64,000 nucleotides of DNA from Chaetoderma sp. LZ-2023a (taxonomy: Eukaryota; Mollusca; Caudofoveata; Chaetodermatida; Chaetodermatidae), in contig CM067371.1 in assembly GCA_034401795.1 (NCBI GenBank), positions 82,277,306 through 82,341,305 of the forward strand, in the 5' to 3' direction. Positions within the stretch are counted from its first letter, which is position 1, and every line of letters starts with the position of its first letter. Under the pieces are notes generated by a model. That model saw nothing but the letters and a program-made list of their open reading frames with translations. It ran no database searches and had not been told where the DNA came from. This document shows positions 1 through 13,460 of the stretch, in pieces. The translations under genes were made by a program, and so were the position numbers.

Positions 1-560
1 CGTTTCTTACTAGGTCCAAATCTCTCTTTATTGTCCGATATTTTCAGGGCAACCTTTTCCCTTTGACGATGTGTATAGCTGTGTGTGTTTGCGCCTTGAT
101 TAAAAAATTGAATTTAATGGATCGGACTGTTTAGGAGCCAACTTCTGGGAGTGCAAAAACAATTTTCTTCTTTTAGAAGTTCTTAGTTCGTATTTTGGCG
201 TTTATGTCAGAAAACCATACAACTGTAGGTATCTTTGCCGAGGTAGTCAATGGCCGTATCAATATGTAGTCCGCCTTCAGCTTCGGTATGAAAATAACAT
301 TGGCTGTGGCATTATTGGTCCAATGAGGACATCAGATTGTATGAAAGCAAAAAAAACATATTATTTCTCCTTACATATCATTCTGGCATAAGCGTTATTC
401 ACATGATTGTATTTAAATAAACATAATATAGTGTTTAATCGTGTTATTAGAAGTGAATTTGTTGACCATAAAACTCAAATTCTCACAATTGGTGTAAATT
501 TTAGCATCGAATACGTTTATTGTTTATCGTGGCGTGGCCATCCTGGAATTGCTAATTTCA
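1..560. other. No gene seen
   Basis: AT-rich sequence with no recognisable coding region or repeat. Confidence 0.4.
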
Positions 561-810
561 CGTAATTCACCTTTCCAGAGTATTATCCATCCTCTGACCT
601 AGCATGACGTCATAATTAGCTCAACGCGTGTATGATGACGTCACAATCATTACGTCACAAAGGGTTCCATATAGACATCAAATCTCAAACAGTCAGACAC
701 TGTATGAATTGCATGTCTTTGTAATTCTTTGCTATTTAATAAACATGCTGTTGACTATTTTGAAACTAATTTGACTGGACGCTGTTGCTGCCTTAGGCAG
801 AAACGAAAGT
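561..810 (-). mobile_element. Family A inverted-repeat element, 3' half
   Basis: Starts at AATTCACCTTTCCAGAG, carries TGACGTCA, and runs to the first arm of the central hairpin before breaking off. Confidence 0.7.
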
Positions 811-1690
811 AAATCCCTTGTATGTTTTCATGTCGAACACTTTAAACTTCGCAATTTACGACTGAACATTTGATCAAATCAAATGTTTTTGTGGAAATCA
901 TATTACACAATCAGCCTTAGCCTCTGAAGATTTCTCAAAACATAGCTCAGAGTGCGCGCTAGTGTAAGGAGCTCGTACCGCTTGATACATGGTATATAGC
1001 GCGATAGAACGACAGAGGGAGGGAGGGTGAGGGATTGACAGTGATATGGATGCATAAAGTTTGGTAATAAAAGTGAAACCGATAAATGAGGAAAGAGCCC
1101 CAAATCGTGTTCCTAATTATTTGTCTCAGATCATCTTCCTTAGAAGTAATTGTGTAAATTTCTGGCTCAGCATATAAATTCTGTTTGCCAGACCAGGCGG
1201 ACCACCCTACCAGTTTTCTTCTCATTTGGGCGGCGAGTATATTGCGGCTGTGCGCGACGGAGAGTCGGGTTGCGAATTGAATACCGAAATCATGTAGGCT
1301 CCACTATGCCGGCTCTTGTCAAAAGCAGGATTTGACAAACGGTAGAAAATGTCTCATTGATGGAATCAATTTGGACTCGACACCTAACACCGTAACCCGG
1401 TGTCTGTTAAACAGGCCGTACGTTGCCTATCGCGATTCCATCAGCACTTGCAGACTTTGCAAACACCACTGACTGATGGTTTCTCACAGGTGGGGGCAGA
1501 CAGTAAAAAAAGTCATGATATCATTTCATTAAACGTAAACTTTCAAAAAACTGTGTCCCTGAATTGTCATTGTCTGCATAAACTTGCAGGCGTATTCATT
1601 TCCATGGTGCCCTATGAGAATACGAATGTATAGGCCCTATTGGTGTTCATACTGAATACGATGTTGCTCAAATGTGTTGCAATGATATAT
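811..1690. other. No gene seen
   Basis: Short open frames at 903-1,633 lack any recognisable feature. Confidence 0.35.
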
Positions 1691-2197
1691 GGATCCATTT
1701 CTAGCTATGTTCTGCCACTTGATAGCTATGCTCTGCCAATTTTTAGCCATGTCCCGCCAAATTCTAGCCACGCCCTGCCAATTTCTAGCTATGCCCTATC
1801 AACGGTCTGCTTCAGTTTTAGCTATGCCCCGCCCACCTCTAGCTAAGCGCCAACCACACTTCACCGTGTTGAGATTGATCGATCCCCGAATGCCCTGACT
1901 ATCAATTTCCTGAAAACTATACAGTTAAGTGTGAACCTGAAAACTATACAGGTAGGTTGTTGAATATTTTGTAACTAATTTGACGGGTTTCAAAATATTC
2001 AACAGGATATTTATTAATTAGTAAAGACATACAATTCGTACCACAACGCATAGTCCGTATTCAAGTTTGCGTTCGTGACGTACTTATCTACGTTATTCAT
2101 GACGTCATAATGACGTCATTGATTGTGATGCCATTCTACACGTCACGTAGTTGATTATGACGTCATATGATAGATGGATAAACTTGGAAAGGTCCAT
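1691..2197 (+). mobile_element. Family A element with expanded subterminal repeat
   Basis: Ends are GGATCCATTTC and GGAAAGGTCCATT. Between 1,697 and 1,860 the TAGCTATGCCC(C/T)GCC motif is repeated about six times at about 20-bp spacing, against two in other copies. The central hairpin has lost its loop. Confidence 0.75.
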
Positions 2198-2469
2198 TTC
2201 TGCCTATGCCTCAAATAATTTCTAACGATGCCCGGTAGCAGGTTTACAATAGTTCATTTTTGCATTTACATGACCGATTTTCAGTTGGATATTTTCGCTT
2301 AACACTATGGTGTATCGCTCATATAGGTGTTAATAAGTTTTACATTTGTGGTACTCTGTCGTTACTGTTACATTAAATCGCGAGACACGCCTGATGAATA
2401 TGAATTCTATGCTGCAGAGCGTGCAAATCAGTACAAATGTGCTGTTAATCTATAAACCAACTGACAATA

Positions 2470-2862
2470 AATGGGTCCATTTCTAGCTATGCCCCGCCCA
2501 TTTCTATCTAATCTCCGCCACCGTTTTACACGTGTTGCAATCAATTTATATGCTCTAAATCGTGAATTTCCATAATTCTAATTTCAAGGCAACTATACAG
2601 GTAAGCTGTCAAATATTTTGAAACGAATTTGACTGTATCATACTGCCTATGGTACCAACAGCGCTAAGTCAAATTAGCTTCAAAAGATTCAACAGACTTT
2701 ATTAAATAGTTTATCCATCAGATACATACAATTCGTACACTTGACGGACCTTTCAATTCCCATAAAGGAGTTAGATACGTCACTGTGATTATTATGTCAG
2801 CATACATGTATGTTCCGGAATTGAGTATGACGTCGTATACTCGAATGACATATCGGATCCCT
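2470..2862 (+). mobile_element. Family A element, subfamily with GGATCC ends
   Basis: Ends are AATGGGTCCATT and CGGATCCCT. It lacks the GATCGATC block of the main subfamily; the central arms are diverged. Confidence 0.65.
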
Positions 2863-3519
2863 CCGTTTGAAGTAAGTAGGCCTATGTGAACTCGTTGTGG
2901 GAAATCATAGCATCAATCAGCCGCAAACAACATTCATAACAGATAACGAAGTGGAAAGAAATTATTCATCATCATTGATGCATACACCTATACATCTGAT
3001 AGCAAAGTTAATGTAGATTTATTGTCGATCTATCGAAACACGTAAATGCAATTTGTTCTCAGAACGTATGTATTATTGTAAAGCGTACTTAGTATCGAAT
3101 ACATTATAGAGTAATTTTTCATTGATTATTTAATATTTAATGCGAATTTAACGTCATTGTTCAATCCGCGCTGAGGGCATGTAGCTATCTGCAGACAATC
3201 TCAGAAAGTGCTGCCAACATTTTAATCGCTGCGCGCAAATTGTAAGCATACATATGTGTGTAATATAGTGGTAGGCGCATTTGGTGTTTATTTTGAAAAT
3301 GTGTTGGTGAAAGGTGTTGAACAGTTTCCAGTGACACTATTTTCAAAATCATATCTCGGTAGCACGTGGCGATTAAGGAACTAGGTTTTAGATGTCATCG
3401 TTAATTCACTTTTCCATTAAATTATCACAGACATCACCTGATCCTCAGAAGTGATACCTACTTCTTTACTTCTCAATAATTTATCTGTATGGCAATGGCT
3501 CCGTGGTGTCCTTGATTTG

Positions 3520-3755
3520 ACTGTGTGCTGTTGCTGCACATGGCAGCAGCAGCGCCAAGTTAAATTAGTTTCGAAATATTCAACAAAATGTTTCTTAAAT
3601 AGTAAGGTCACCAAAGACATCTAATTCGGGTCCGTCAACATGACGGACTCTTCCAGCTAAATGGCGGAGTATTCTCTGTCAATTATGATTGTAGCGTCAG
3701 CCAACATGTGACGTAATTGGTTATGACGTTATATATTTGAGCGACAGTTCGGGTT
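3520..3755 (+). mobile_element. Family A element, partial
   Basis: Contains GCTGTTGCTGC.. hairpin remnants, AATATTCAACA and a TGACGTAAT-type tail. Confidence 0.5.
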
Positions 3756-3849
3756 AATTCATTAATGAATTCAAAACGTACATAGATGTATTCCCAAGAT
3801 GGCTTGTCCATAATGGTCACGTATATGGTCCAAATATAGGCATTCATTT

Positions 3850-4095
3850 ATATTTATGTCCCGCCCATCTCTAGCTAAGCTCCGCCCCTCCTTTTTCCTC
3901 GTATTGGACTCGATTTGAAACTTTGAAATTCTCAGATTCTACATTTCATGGTTACTACATGTATATATAGAGGTAAGTTGTTGACTATTTTGAAACTAAT
4001 ATGACTAGGGCTGTTTCTGACAATGTTACAGAATGTTTTATTATGTTAATTAAATTCCAAAGACATAAAATTCGTAGACTTGTTGAGCCGTCATT
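3850..4095 (+). mobile_element. Family A element, 5' part
   Basis: The GCCCATCTCTAGCTAAGCTCCGCC motif is followed by one hairpin arm and AAAGACATAAAATTCGTA. Confidence 0.6.
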
Positions 4096-4099
4096 GTGG

Positions 4100-5386
4100 T
4101 TGTTTGACAATTATATCTTCAATTTTCTTAATTTTTTCTCAATTATATTTTCATTTTGGCGTGATTGTGAGACTTTAAACATATCATGTTTTAGCTTATG
4201 CTACGTGAACAAACTATGCTAGCGCGGAAAGCATTCCTTAGACGTTAGGTGACTATCGACTTTCTCACTACTAAAGAAAATAAAAGAACACGACATCCCA
4301 ATCAATTTACAAAGTTACGTATTTGAAACAATGATAATACTTATCCAGTAGTTATTTGCCCATGTATATATGTTCCATGTAGCCGATAAGTGTGAGTATC
4401 TTGGTAGAATATGCATAAAAATTCAATTAAAAGTTAATTGACCAATTATCAAAGATATCAGTTACCTTGCCACACATATTGAGAGCAAACGAAAGACATT
4501 CATAACCTATGTAGACATATAGAAATGTAATGGTAACAGTGTATCATGATATGGTTCTGTTCCAACCATTGTGTTGGCAATCGTGCTGCATGTGTAGATG
4601 GTGCCAGATAGGCTATGAGACAGACCTATAAATTGCTCGCAAACTGGCAATAAAATAACTATGACTTTTTTCATTTATCTCTTGGTATAGTTGACAAACT
4701 TTAATACGGCCTGTACGCTTATGTTCATAATTACCCGTAACCAGTAAGGAGCAGAAGGTATTTCAGTCAGGGCTGTTTGTTTGTTTATTTGTTTGTCCGC
4801 CTTTCCGTCCGTGCATCCGTTCGGCCGTCCACCCGTCCGTCCGTCCGTCCGTCCGTCCGTCCGTCCGTCTGTTCGGACCCAGTAAAAACCTCAAAAACTT
4901 ACTGATTTGAGTTGGCTTGTGTGGCTGAAATTTTAACACAACGACGAGACTTGCCATATAGGTAGTTTTCCAAACATTGGCCAGACATTGGCCAGACATT
5001 GGTCGTGATCCGGATTAAAGAACTCGGATCAAGATCGGATCAAATTAGGGATCTATGAATATCTCGGAATCTTTTTGTCCGATTCGGCTCAGATTGTAAC
5101 ACAAGAAATGGTGTTGCGACGCACTGGTATTCCACAACGTTGGGCGTGATAAAAAAAAGAAAACATTTTACAATGTGACAAATACAGGAGGCCGATAATC
5201 AACATCTCTAATTTCTCTTGCCTAAGTAATGTGGAAGTTTACGTAGGCTCTCTGTGGAAGAAGGGCTGCGTGGTGTTATGCGTGAAACCCCGGTGAGTAG
5301 GAACTGTCTACACGAACAACACCTTCCAACAACCCCATTTTCATTATACATGGTGAAAAACTTTAAAAAGTACATCTGCATTCCGT
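4100..5386. other. No gene; short (CCGT)n tract
   Basis: About ten CCGT units lie at 4,828-4,868; the rest is unremarkable AT-rich DNA. Confidence 0.5.
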
Positions 5387-5779
5387 AATTCACCTTTCCA
5401 ATTTATCCATCCATCATATGACATCATAGTCAGCTGCGTGACGTGTTGAATGACATCATAATGAATGACATCATGAAGTGACGTAGATAACTACGTTACG
5501 GACGCAAATTTGAAGACCCGTGGACTATGCGTTGTTGTACGAATTGTGTGGCTTTACTATTTAATAAATATTCTGTTGAATATTTTGAAACTAATTTGAC
5601 TGGGTGCTGTTGCTGCCACCAAGTCAAATTAGTTACAAAATATTCAACAGCCTATCTGTATAGTTTTCAGGAAATTGATAGTTAGTATATTCAGGGACCG
5701 ATCATTCCCAAAATGCCGAAGTGTGGGTGGAGCTTAGCTAGAGGTGGGCGGCGCATAGCTAAAACTGGAAGGCTCCATT
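5387..5779 (-). mobile_element. Family A element, near full length
   Basis: AATTCACCTTTCC to GGAAGGCTCCATT. The hairpin is present with a shortened loop (GCTGCCACCAAG). Confidence 0.8.
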
Positions 5780-5964
5780 GAATGAAATGGTAATGCCATT
5801 TGTGTCGGAACCCTTGGTTGATTGGAGGATTATTATGTTGTAAGAACACTGGATTTATCTGTCGGAACCAAACTTTTGACATTGTGGATTGAAGCATATG
5901 ACAACAGAACACATAGGCTACTTAACCCCGTCTCCTTGAATTTCGAGTATTTCAATTCCAATAA

Positions 5965-6715
5965 ACATATACAGTAAAGCGGTTGAATATCTTGAGACTA
6001 ATTTGACTGGAACCGGTTGCTGCTAAAAACAGCAAGAGCTCTAGTCAAAGTAGTTTGGGAATATTCATCACAATATCCCTCATATCACCTATAATTTGCT
6101 TTCTCAGGTATCTAAATGTTAAAGGATAAAGATGTTCTCTTTTTCGATGGGTTTGAGAAAAGAGGCATGTCAGGTCTTTACCATAGCAGATCAACAACTG
6201 TAAGAAGGTGGACTCTCATAGATAGAGGCACGTCAGTATTCGCCTTGACCAGTGGCGTGGTTGTCTGAGTGAATAAGTGTGCGCATGCATATATACGTCC
6301 ATTGCTGCGAGCGTTGTCATTCCCGTGTTTGAAGGATCATCAGGTATGGGTTATAATACGATGTCGTGTTCGCTCCCCTCTCGGCTTCCATAAATTGGCT
6401 TCTCATCCCGTGCAGTATCTGTTCACTGAGAGGGTAGAGTGTCACATTCGCGCAGTTTTCCCAGCTTTTTCATTAGCTCCACATTAACTTCGCAATTTTC
6501 GAACGTTCACCCGCGTTGCCTGGTTTGTGTCGGTCGATGTAGTGTTCACGTGATTCATGCGGAGTTTTAATCCGTTGACCCTCACAGCTAGGAAACAACA
6601 AATACTTCACGGTGCATGAACATAATCTTATGTCGACCATTTTGAAACAAATTGTCTCAGAGCTTTAATAGCAGAAACAGGTTCCAGTTAAATTAGTTTC
6701 AGTATATTCACCGCT
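5965..6715. repeat. Two degenerate family A hairpins
   Basis: Diverged arms (TTGAATATCTTGAGACTAATTTGACTGG with partner at about 6,050, and a second pair at about 6,632-6,712) flank about 550 bp without a gene. Confidence 0.4.
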
Positions 6716-6937
6716 TTTCCGTATTCTTGAATATAAATCGGCGTATATCGTGAAATTGAGACACTGGAATTCTAATGATTAAATCGCTAAAGGGCGCATA
6801 GACTATATGTCCAGTTTGCTATAGAGCTATAGATTCTCCTTGACTATGCCTTGGTAATGAGAACTCTATTTACCAGCGACACAGCTCGCACTACATTCAC
6901 CCATCCAGCAGGTATTCCAATCACGCGAAAATGGAGC

Positions 6938-7294
6938 AATCCGGTTTTAGCTATGTACCGCCCATCTTTAGCTAGGCTCCACCCACACTTCGTCCGTGTT
7001 AGCATCTATCGAGCCATGAACTCGCTGACTATCAATTTCCAAAAGGCCATACAGTTAAGCCGTTGAATATTTTGAAACTAATTTGACAGTCAAATTAGTT
7101 TCAAAATATTCAGCAATATGTTTGTTAAATAGCAAAGACATACAATTCGTACAACGTTTAGTCCGTCATCAATGAAGTGTTCGTGACAAACTTAGCTACG
7201 CCATTCATGATGTAATTGATTATGACGTCATCATACCTGTCGCTTAGTTGATTATGACGTCATATGATTGACTGAGAAACTGGAAACCTCCATT
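6938..7294 (+). mobile_element. Family A element with deleted loop
   Basis: The two arms meet directly as AATTTGACAGTCAAATT, so the GCTGTTGCTGCC loop segment is missing. Confidence 0.8.
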
Positions 7295-8420
7295 ATTTCA
7301 ATACTCTATTATCGTCTATCTTACTTGACTGCATCTTTCTTCTAGTACTGTCAGCTAGTTATTGTCGAACGCTATCCAGTAAAATAATCAAACTATTTCA
7401 CAATGCATACATATATGTCTCTCATTTTCCAAACATCTGAATTGATTTCATTCTTAAGTTATCTCATTACACAAATACATTGCGTAACCATAGCGACTCG
7501 CCTCTGCGTGAAATGACAGAGTATGACGTATGGCAGGTGTTGTTGAGAGAAACGTACAAATATTTATGCCAATCATGATGGATAGATCCGCCAGATATCC
7601 ACCTATCTAGAGATATCTTGAGAGATATAGGTCACATCACTTATCTTTGGCAATCAAACTTTCGATCTGATCACGTCGGATAGTTTAAAACTTTTGATGA
7701 GTTGGTAAAGGTGGAATATAACATCAATTTTGATAATGATGCTGCTGAAATGTTGCCGTTCTACACAGCATCATCTTACAGCAACGTCGCTTTCAAAAAT
7801 ACGATGGACAACACAGAAATGGGAACTCAATGTGCGAAATGCTATGAGAACAATTACACCCATACTTTCATCAAATTATCAATCTTCTTTTTCCTTTTAC
7901 TGACGATTTTGAATACCACCCAAACACGCAAATCGCGCAAAATGTGCGTTAATTCAGTTAATCCGTAATTATTCCCTTCATAGCTGGATTTACTAGTCTG
8001 ACATTTCATCAAAATAACGTGTCGGTCTTTGCTGTAGAATTGCTGGCAGTAAATGTCAGCCAGAATGAGATCTGTACAGGAGATAAGCTTTCATCAAAGG
8101 ATGACGCAGACAATGGTACGAGACATAGGACGCGACTCGCCATATTGTGTGCGCCAGACCGGGTGTCGTGCCGACCAGCGCGCGTCCAGCCCTTAGTCCG
8201 TGCTCTATGATAATGGGACGGATGGAAGAGTTGGCATATGTAACTCTATGTCCAACAAAATCACCCAGCGATCCAAAGGTGCATTAATATACATTAAAGA
8301 TAGGCCTACAATAGCTGAGAGATCAATAACGTTTATATATGGAATTACGTATACGGTGCGTAAAATGCTTCGGGTGGGTCAATAGTAGTATTTAGTTTTA
8401 CGTTCTTATACGCAGGCATC
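7295..8420. other. No gene seen
   Basis: An 88-codon frame at 7,702-7,968 has one hydrophobic stretch but no other support; AT-rich background. Confidence 0.35.
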
Positions 8421-8823
8421 CAATGGACCTCTCCATTTTTAGCTATGCTCCGCCCATCACTAGCTAAGCTCCACCCACACATCGCCGTGTTGGGATTGAT
8501 CGATCCCCGAAAGCCCTAGCCATCAATTTCCTGAAAACTATTCAGGGAAGCTGTTGAATATTTTGTAACTAATTTGACTGGGTGATGTTGCTGCCTATGG
8601 CAGCAACAGCGCCCAGTCAAATTAGTTTCAAAATATTCAACAGAATATTTATTAAATAGCAAAAGCAAACAATTTGTACAACAACGCATAGACCGTCTTC
8701 AAATATGCGTTCGTGACGTACTTATCGACGTCATTCATGACGTCATTCATTATGATGTCATTCTACACAGCACGCAGTTCATTATGACGTCATATGATGC
8801 GTGGGTGCTCTGGAAAGGTGAAT
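8421..8823 (+). mobile_element. Family A element, full length (about 403 bp)
   Basis: A reference-quality copy. AATGGACC end, two TAGCTA(T/A)GCnCC(G/A)CCCA motifs, GATCGATCCCC, a 44-bp-armed hairpin centred at about 8,590, TGACGTCAT motifs, GGAAAGGTGAATT end. Confidence 0.9.
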
Positions 8824-9096
8824 TCACCACGATTTAGCATGGAACCAAACTATCTAGACATATTTAAGACAGTTATGGATGACAGGTCCAGAATTTCTGT
8901 ATGGAAATTGGTGGACAATAACAATACGTCAAGTCCAGTACATTGCCAAAGTAACGTTGAGCTTTCAAGAATTTATTTACATCTATCGGGAATTGTCTCC
9001 TTAAATGGTGTGGTAGCTGAGCCTAATGATATTCAACGATGTCACCGTTTAAAGGTGCACATTCACACCAGAATGCGTGAAAGCAAAATTGTTTAA

Positions 9097-9327
9097 ATTG
9101 TATACTTTTAGAGGCTTAATTTGTGTACCTCAGTGTAATGAAGCGAAATAAATCTTAGCATATGACAATTCCATTACGTACAATTTTTTATATTTTTATT
9201 AATCTCGAAATTGAATTAGAGACTCGTGCCTCTAATTCATTTTCACAATTTTAATTGGTTTTTTTACTTTATGCGTAATGAAACCATCTTATGCTAAGAT
9301 TTATTTCGTTTCTTTACATCTAGGCAG
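9097..9327. mobile_element. Family B inverted-repeat element
   Basis: Starts with TATACTTTTAGAGGCTTAA. Internal arms AGCGAAATAAATCTTAGCAT and its near complement face each other across about 150 bp. A short hairpin GAATTAGAGACTCGTGCCTC sits in the middle. The right TIR is truncated after CATCTAGGC. Confidence 0.7.
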
Positions 9328-9726
9328 CCGAAATCCTGGGCTGTGCTAGCTGTGATCGTAATTACTTAAACATTTAAAGGTTCAAATTATATCCGCAAAC
9401 GTACACGGCTAGTTGTAAATAGCTGAATAACAATTTGACTGAAAATACCTACGCATAACGTAAGCCACTTATGAATACTAAATAAACATTTGTCATTACC
9501 ACTAAAGTGCGATACGTATATTTCTGCATAATGCTACTATTAGATCTATTATCTAAGCAAATAAAAATATCGTATTGTAGGCCCTATATGGATGTCAGCG
9601 AGCAAGAAATATCGACAAGATTATATTTAATATTTTCTATTTCTAATCAATGTCAAAGATCATGTACGTGATTAAGCTCTTATTTCATCTAACTCTTCAC
9701 GGTTGACAAATCTCAATACAATTCAT

Positions 9727-10070
9727 GAATCCATTACCTCACTCAATCATATGCCGTCATAATCAACTACGCAATGCGTATGCTGGCGTCATAATCATGA
9801 CGTCATAAATGTTTCGATTAAGCCCGTCTTTAACGTTTAATACGTTGTACGAATTGTATGTTTTTGCTATTTAAGAAACATGCTGTTGAATATTTTGAAA
9901 CTAATTTGACTGTTAAATTAATTTCAAAATATTCAACAGCTTACCTGTATAATTTTCTGGAAATTGATTGTCAGGAAGTTCAGAGATCGATCGATCCCAT
10001 CACGAGCGAGGTGTGGGTGGAGCTTTGATAGAGATGGGCGGGGCATAGCTAACAATGGAAAGGTCCTTTG
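9727..10070 (-). mobile_element. Family A element with deleted loop
   Basis: The arms join as AATTTGACTGTTAAATTA; the GATCGATCGATCCC block and the GGGCGGGGCATAGCTA end are intact. Confidence 0.8.
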
Positions 10071-11363
10071 GAAGAATATTGTTTTCAAAATGATCAACTT
10101 GATAGCTGCAGCTTATTTTCTCTGTGTTCTATAAGGTTGAAAGGGTCACTGAGAACAAATTAATTGATAGTTTAAAAGATGATCGGTATTTTGAGAATCC
10201 CATTGAAGTTTGGAATTAGAGACAGAATGTTTTCAAAATAACATTGAAGCAAAAGAAACTTGTTTAATTTATCCAATGAGACGAGCATTTCAACAATCCG
10301 ATTTATCTTCGAGGGAATTGGGACGTTAAAATGGCCAGCGGTCAGTGTTTACTCAAAACTACAGGGTTATGCAAACGGGTCGGCTAATTAACGCCGCTCC
10401 TGGACTCGTTTGATGTCGTTTGATGCCAGTTTCTTTTAGCGGGTAAGGTTTACACAACGTACAAGCCAAAAGCTGGCGGTAACTGGTGCGAAATTTTGAT
10501 TGGAATCGGATAGTGTTTTCATTAATAATAACATATACAACTGACAGACGTCGAAGATGGGTCAGAAATGTTGGTAATGTAGGATATTTCGCGTCCTGCG
10601 GCTCGTTTTCGCGACTAGAAAAACAGTTTTTGCTTAGCTACGAAGCCTGGCTTTGACTTACAGATAATGTGTCCCTGTATTTAACTATCTACCATAGCGG
10701 CAAAATGCTTTAAGTGAAGCAAACCTATTTCATTCCATATAAACACCATGCATTTAAATTCTATTTCTTAATAGCTTATTCAGCCTATTTTTTTAACAAC
10801 CTGACTGAAAATAGTTTCTCTCTAAGGCAGCAACGACTCTCAGTAAAATTGCAATCAAAATAGTCTTTTAAACCAACTTTATTGGCAATTCAGACGATAA
10901 CGGATTCACACGATGAATGTTTCTTGGGTATGGAGGCGGAGAGTACCGCAGAGGATTCCACACAGTTCACACTGCGCTGCTTTTGTAAATAAATACGTCC
11001 CATGCCCTGGCCATGCCGCGGGGATGGAAACATCTCGCAAAGAGAAAAAAATTTTTGGCACTATGCGGCTGTTTCTGGTAGATGGAATGGAATTTTGTTA
11101 TTTTACCATATTGCTGATGACATTTTAAAGTTCAGTAAATTTTGGAAGCATGAATTTTGTGCGTATTGATGTACCTTCGTTATCGGTGGCTTCCTTGTTG
11201 TATGAATCGTTTAAGATATGGAGATCTGTAGCAGAAAAGCCATCCGAGGGTGCGGGTCAGTACAATCAAACCACCACCACCCCCTTGCTATTCACTATCG
11301 GATTTATTTTAAATAACCCGTCGAATAGTATTGGTAACATGCCAGAAATGCTATTATAATAGA
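10071..11363. other. No gene; one degenerate hairpin
   Basis: A decayed family A centre lies at about 10,795-10,870 (GACTGAAAATAGTT..CTCTCAGTAAAATT). Short frames lack support. Confidence 0.35.
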
Positions 11364-11712
11364 GGGATCCATTTCTAGCTATGCCCCGCCCATTTCTAGC
11401 TAAGCTCCGCCCATGCTTTATCGATTTATGTAATTTGTGTCCTGAATCCCGAGAATCCCAATTTCAAGGTAGCTATACTGGTAACCTGCTGAATACTTTT
11501 GAAACTAACAGCGCCAGTGAAAATTGTTTCAAAATATTCAACAGAATGTTTATTTAATAGTAAAGATATACAAACCGTACACTTGACGGACTACTCAATA
11601 TTCATGACGGACCTAGATATGCCATTCATTACGCATTTTGATCGTAAGGTCAGCCTACGTGCGATAATTCATTATGACGTCAGATACTTGAGTGACAAGT
11701 TGGATCTATCCA
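11364..11712 (+). mobile_element. Family A element, GGATCC-end subfamily
   Basis: GGGATCCATTTCTAGC to TTGGATCTATCC, with a deleted left arm. Confidence 0.7.
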
Positions 11713-13377
11713 TGTGTGCCTATATGCCGGCAGAAATGGCCGTTGATGTGATCTTTTGCCATGCGGGTGTGACGTTCTCACCATTGGACCATTTGAGATA
11801 TTGAAGATGACCACCAGGTTCACACGTGTCTTTAGATATTCTCACGTCCATAGTTGAACACACGCAAAGGAGGTTAATTTTCCATATATACGGAATGATA
11901 TGCAATCACGTTCTATATTTTAATGTACATATCCATTGTTTCACGACACGCAGCAAAATAAATAATAGGATTTCGACAACATGGTCTGCAACATCTATTG
12001 GTTCAATGAATTGAAACCATTATCATTCATTCAGCTATGGGTGAGAGTAGTAAATATGGCTGAGGGGTGTCCAAATCATTCTCCATAATGCTACCTACAC
12101 GTTGTTCCACACGCCCATGAATGGCCCAGATGCTGACTGATTACTGCTAATTGTCTTCGACTCCGCACGTGAGAATGCCTTAAAATGAAAATCATCACGG
12201 ATACTACGCATGACCAACGTTCTTTCTTGGTACTTTCTAGAGTGATACTGCCTGTCTATTTTCACATTATACGCGGAATCACGAAATCAGATATTTCTGG
12301 TGTTCAGTCATTCGTCGCTAAATGACACCATTGCAACTTTGCAATGCACTGAGTCCGAAGTCAAGTAATTTTCCATATTCTTTGGGGCTCTTACCAAGTT
12401 GCATAGATGCAGGTTTTTTGTCTTTTGGATTGACCATCTGACTGTTCACTGTAGGTTAATAACCTGCTATTTCATCAGAAATCCAGCGCTTTGAACTATA
12501 TTTATATTGCTTGTGTTCAACAGCCATACATGTCCATGGAGTCCAATCACTCTGTTGGTTGATGTCGTTGCTGAAGAGTTCTTGTGTATTGGCTGGGAAT
12601 AACAGCTAAGAAATAGTGGATGGGTGTTGATGTGTCCTTTGTAGTCTGATTTAAAGACATATCCGACAAAACTGGGGTGATTTCTTGATCGGATGATTTC
12701 CAAAAAAACCCATTTAATGGACACTTGCAGCAGTAATCCTAGTATCTTCATGTCTGCATGGCAAACACATATTGCTTCCTGCATAATTGCATCTATAACC
12801 AGGAAATTTACTATTATTTCAGCAACTGTATGTAATATCTGTTTACTGATTAATTATTACTCATACACGTTGCTTGCTTAAGCTAGTTATTTATTTGCTA
12901 TTTCGATTTAAACCACTTTAATTCCTCTAACTGCACAAGCTTAGGTATGCGCTCTGTGATGGTCGGTGAACAACTAAACTATCCCCGAAGCGTTCCTTAC
13001 ATATGGGGTGTTTCCGTCAGCGATCTACAGTTAGTATTTGAATGGTCCAGGATACCATCTGTCTATGCTAAATGAAGTTCCGGCTATCTATTAAACGTCG
13101 CTTTGATACAGTCGCCCAAGCATCTTGCCATGGCAATGCAGTTGATCCAGAAGGAAAATGTACATGAATATATGTTTGTCTTCTTTCGTAGCTTTAACAT
13201 TTTAGCAGACCTGGTAGTTCTGTAGTCAGAAGATGAAAAGCTACACGTACTTCATCTTGGTACATATTATTGTTAGTCAGGTGATCTGTTCTGGATCATC
13301 AATTTCTGCTTGGAATGTGCAGCTTAGTTTCTACGCATTCATCAAATGCCTTCTGCATCTCAATCGCATGCGTGATT
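11713..13377. other. No gene seen
   Basis: The longest frames (about 100 codons) show no domain, codon bias or context that would support them. Confidence 0.35.
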
Positions 13378-13460
13378 CAATGGACGTTTCCATTTTAGAT
13401 ATGCCCCACCCATCTCTAGCTAAGCTCCACCAACACCTCGCTCGGGTTGGGATAGAACTC
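13378..13460 (+). mobile_element. Family A element, 5' end fragment
   Basis: Only AATGGACGTTTCCATTTTAGATATGCCCC through GTTGGGAT is kept. Confidence 0.65.

Noticed and set aside
8794-9096. 100-codon plus-strand frame
   Set aside because: It starts inside the end of a family A element and runs into a family B element; no domain or context.
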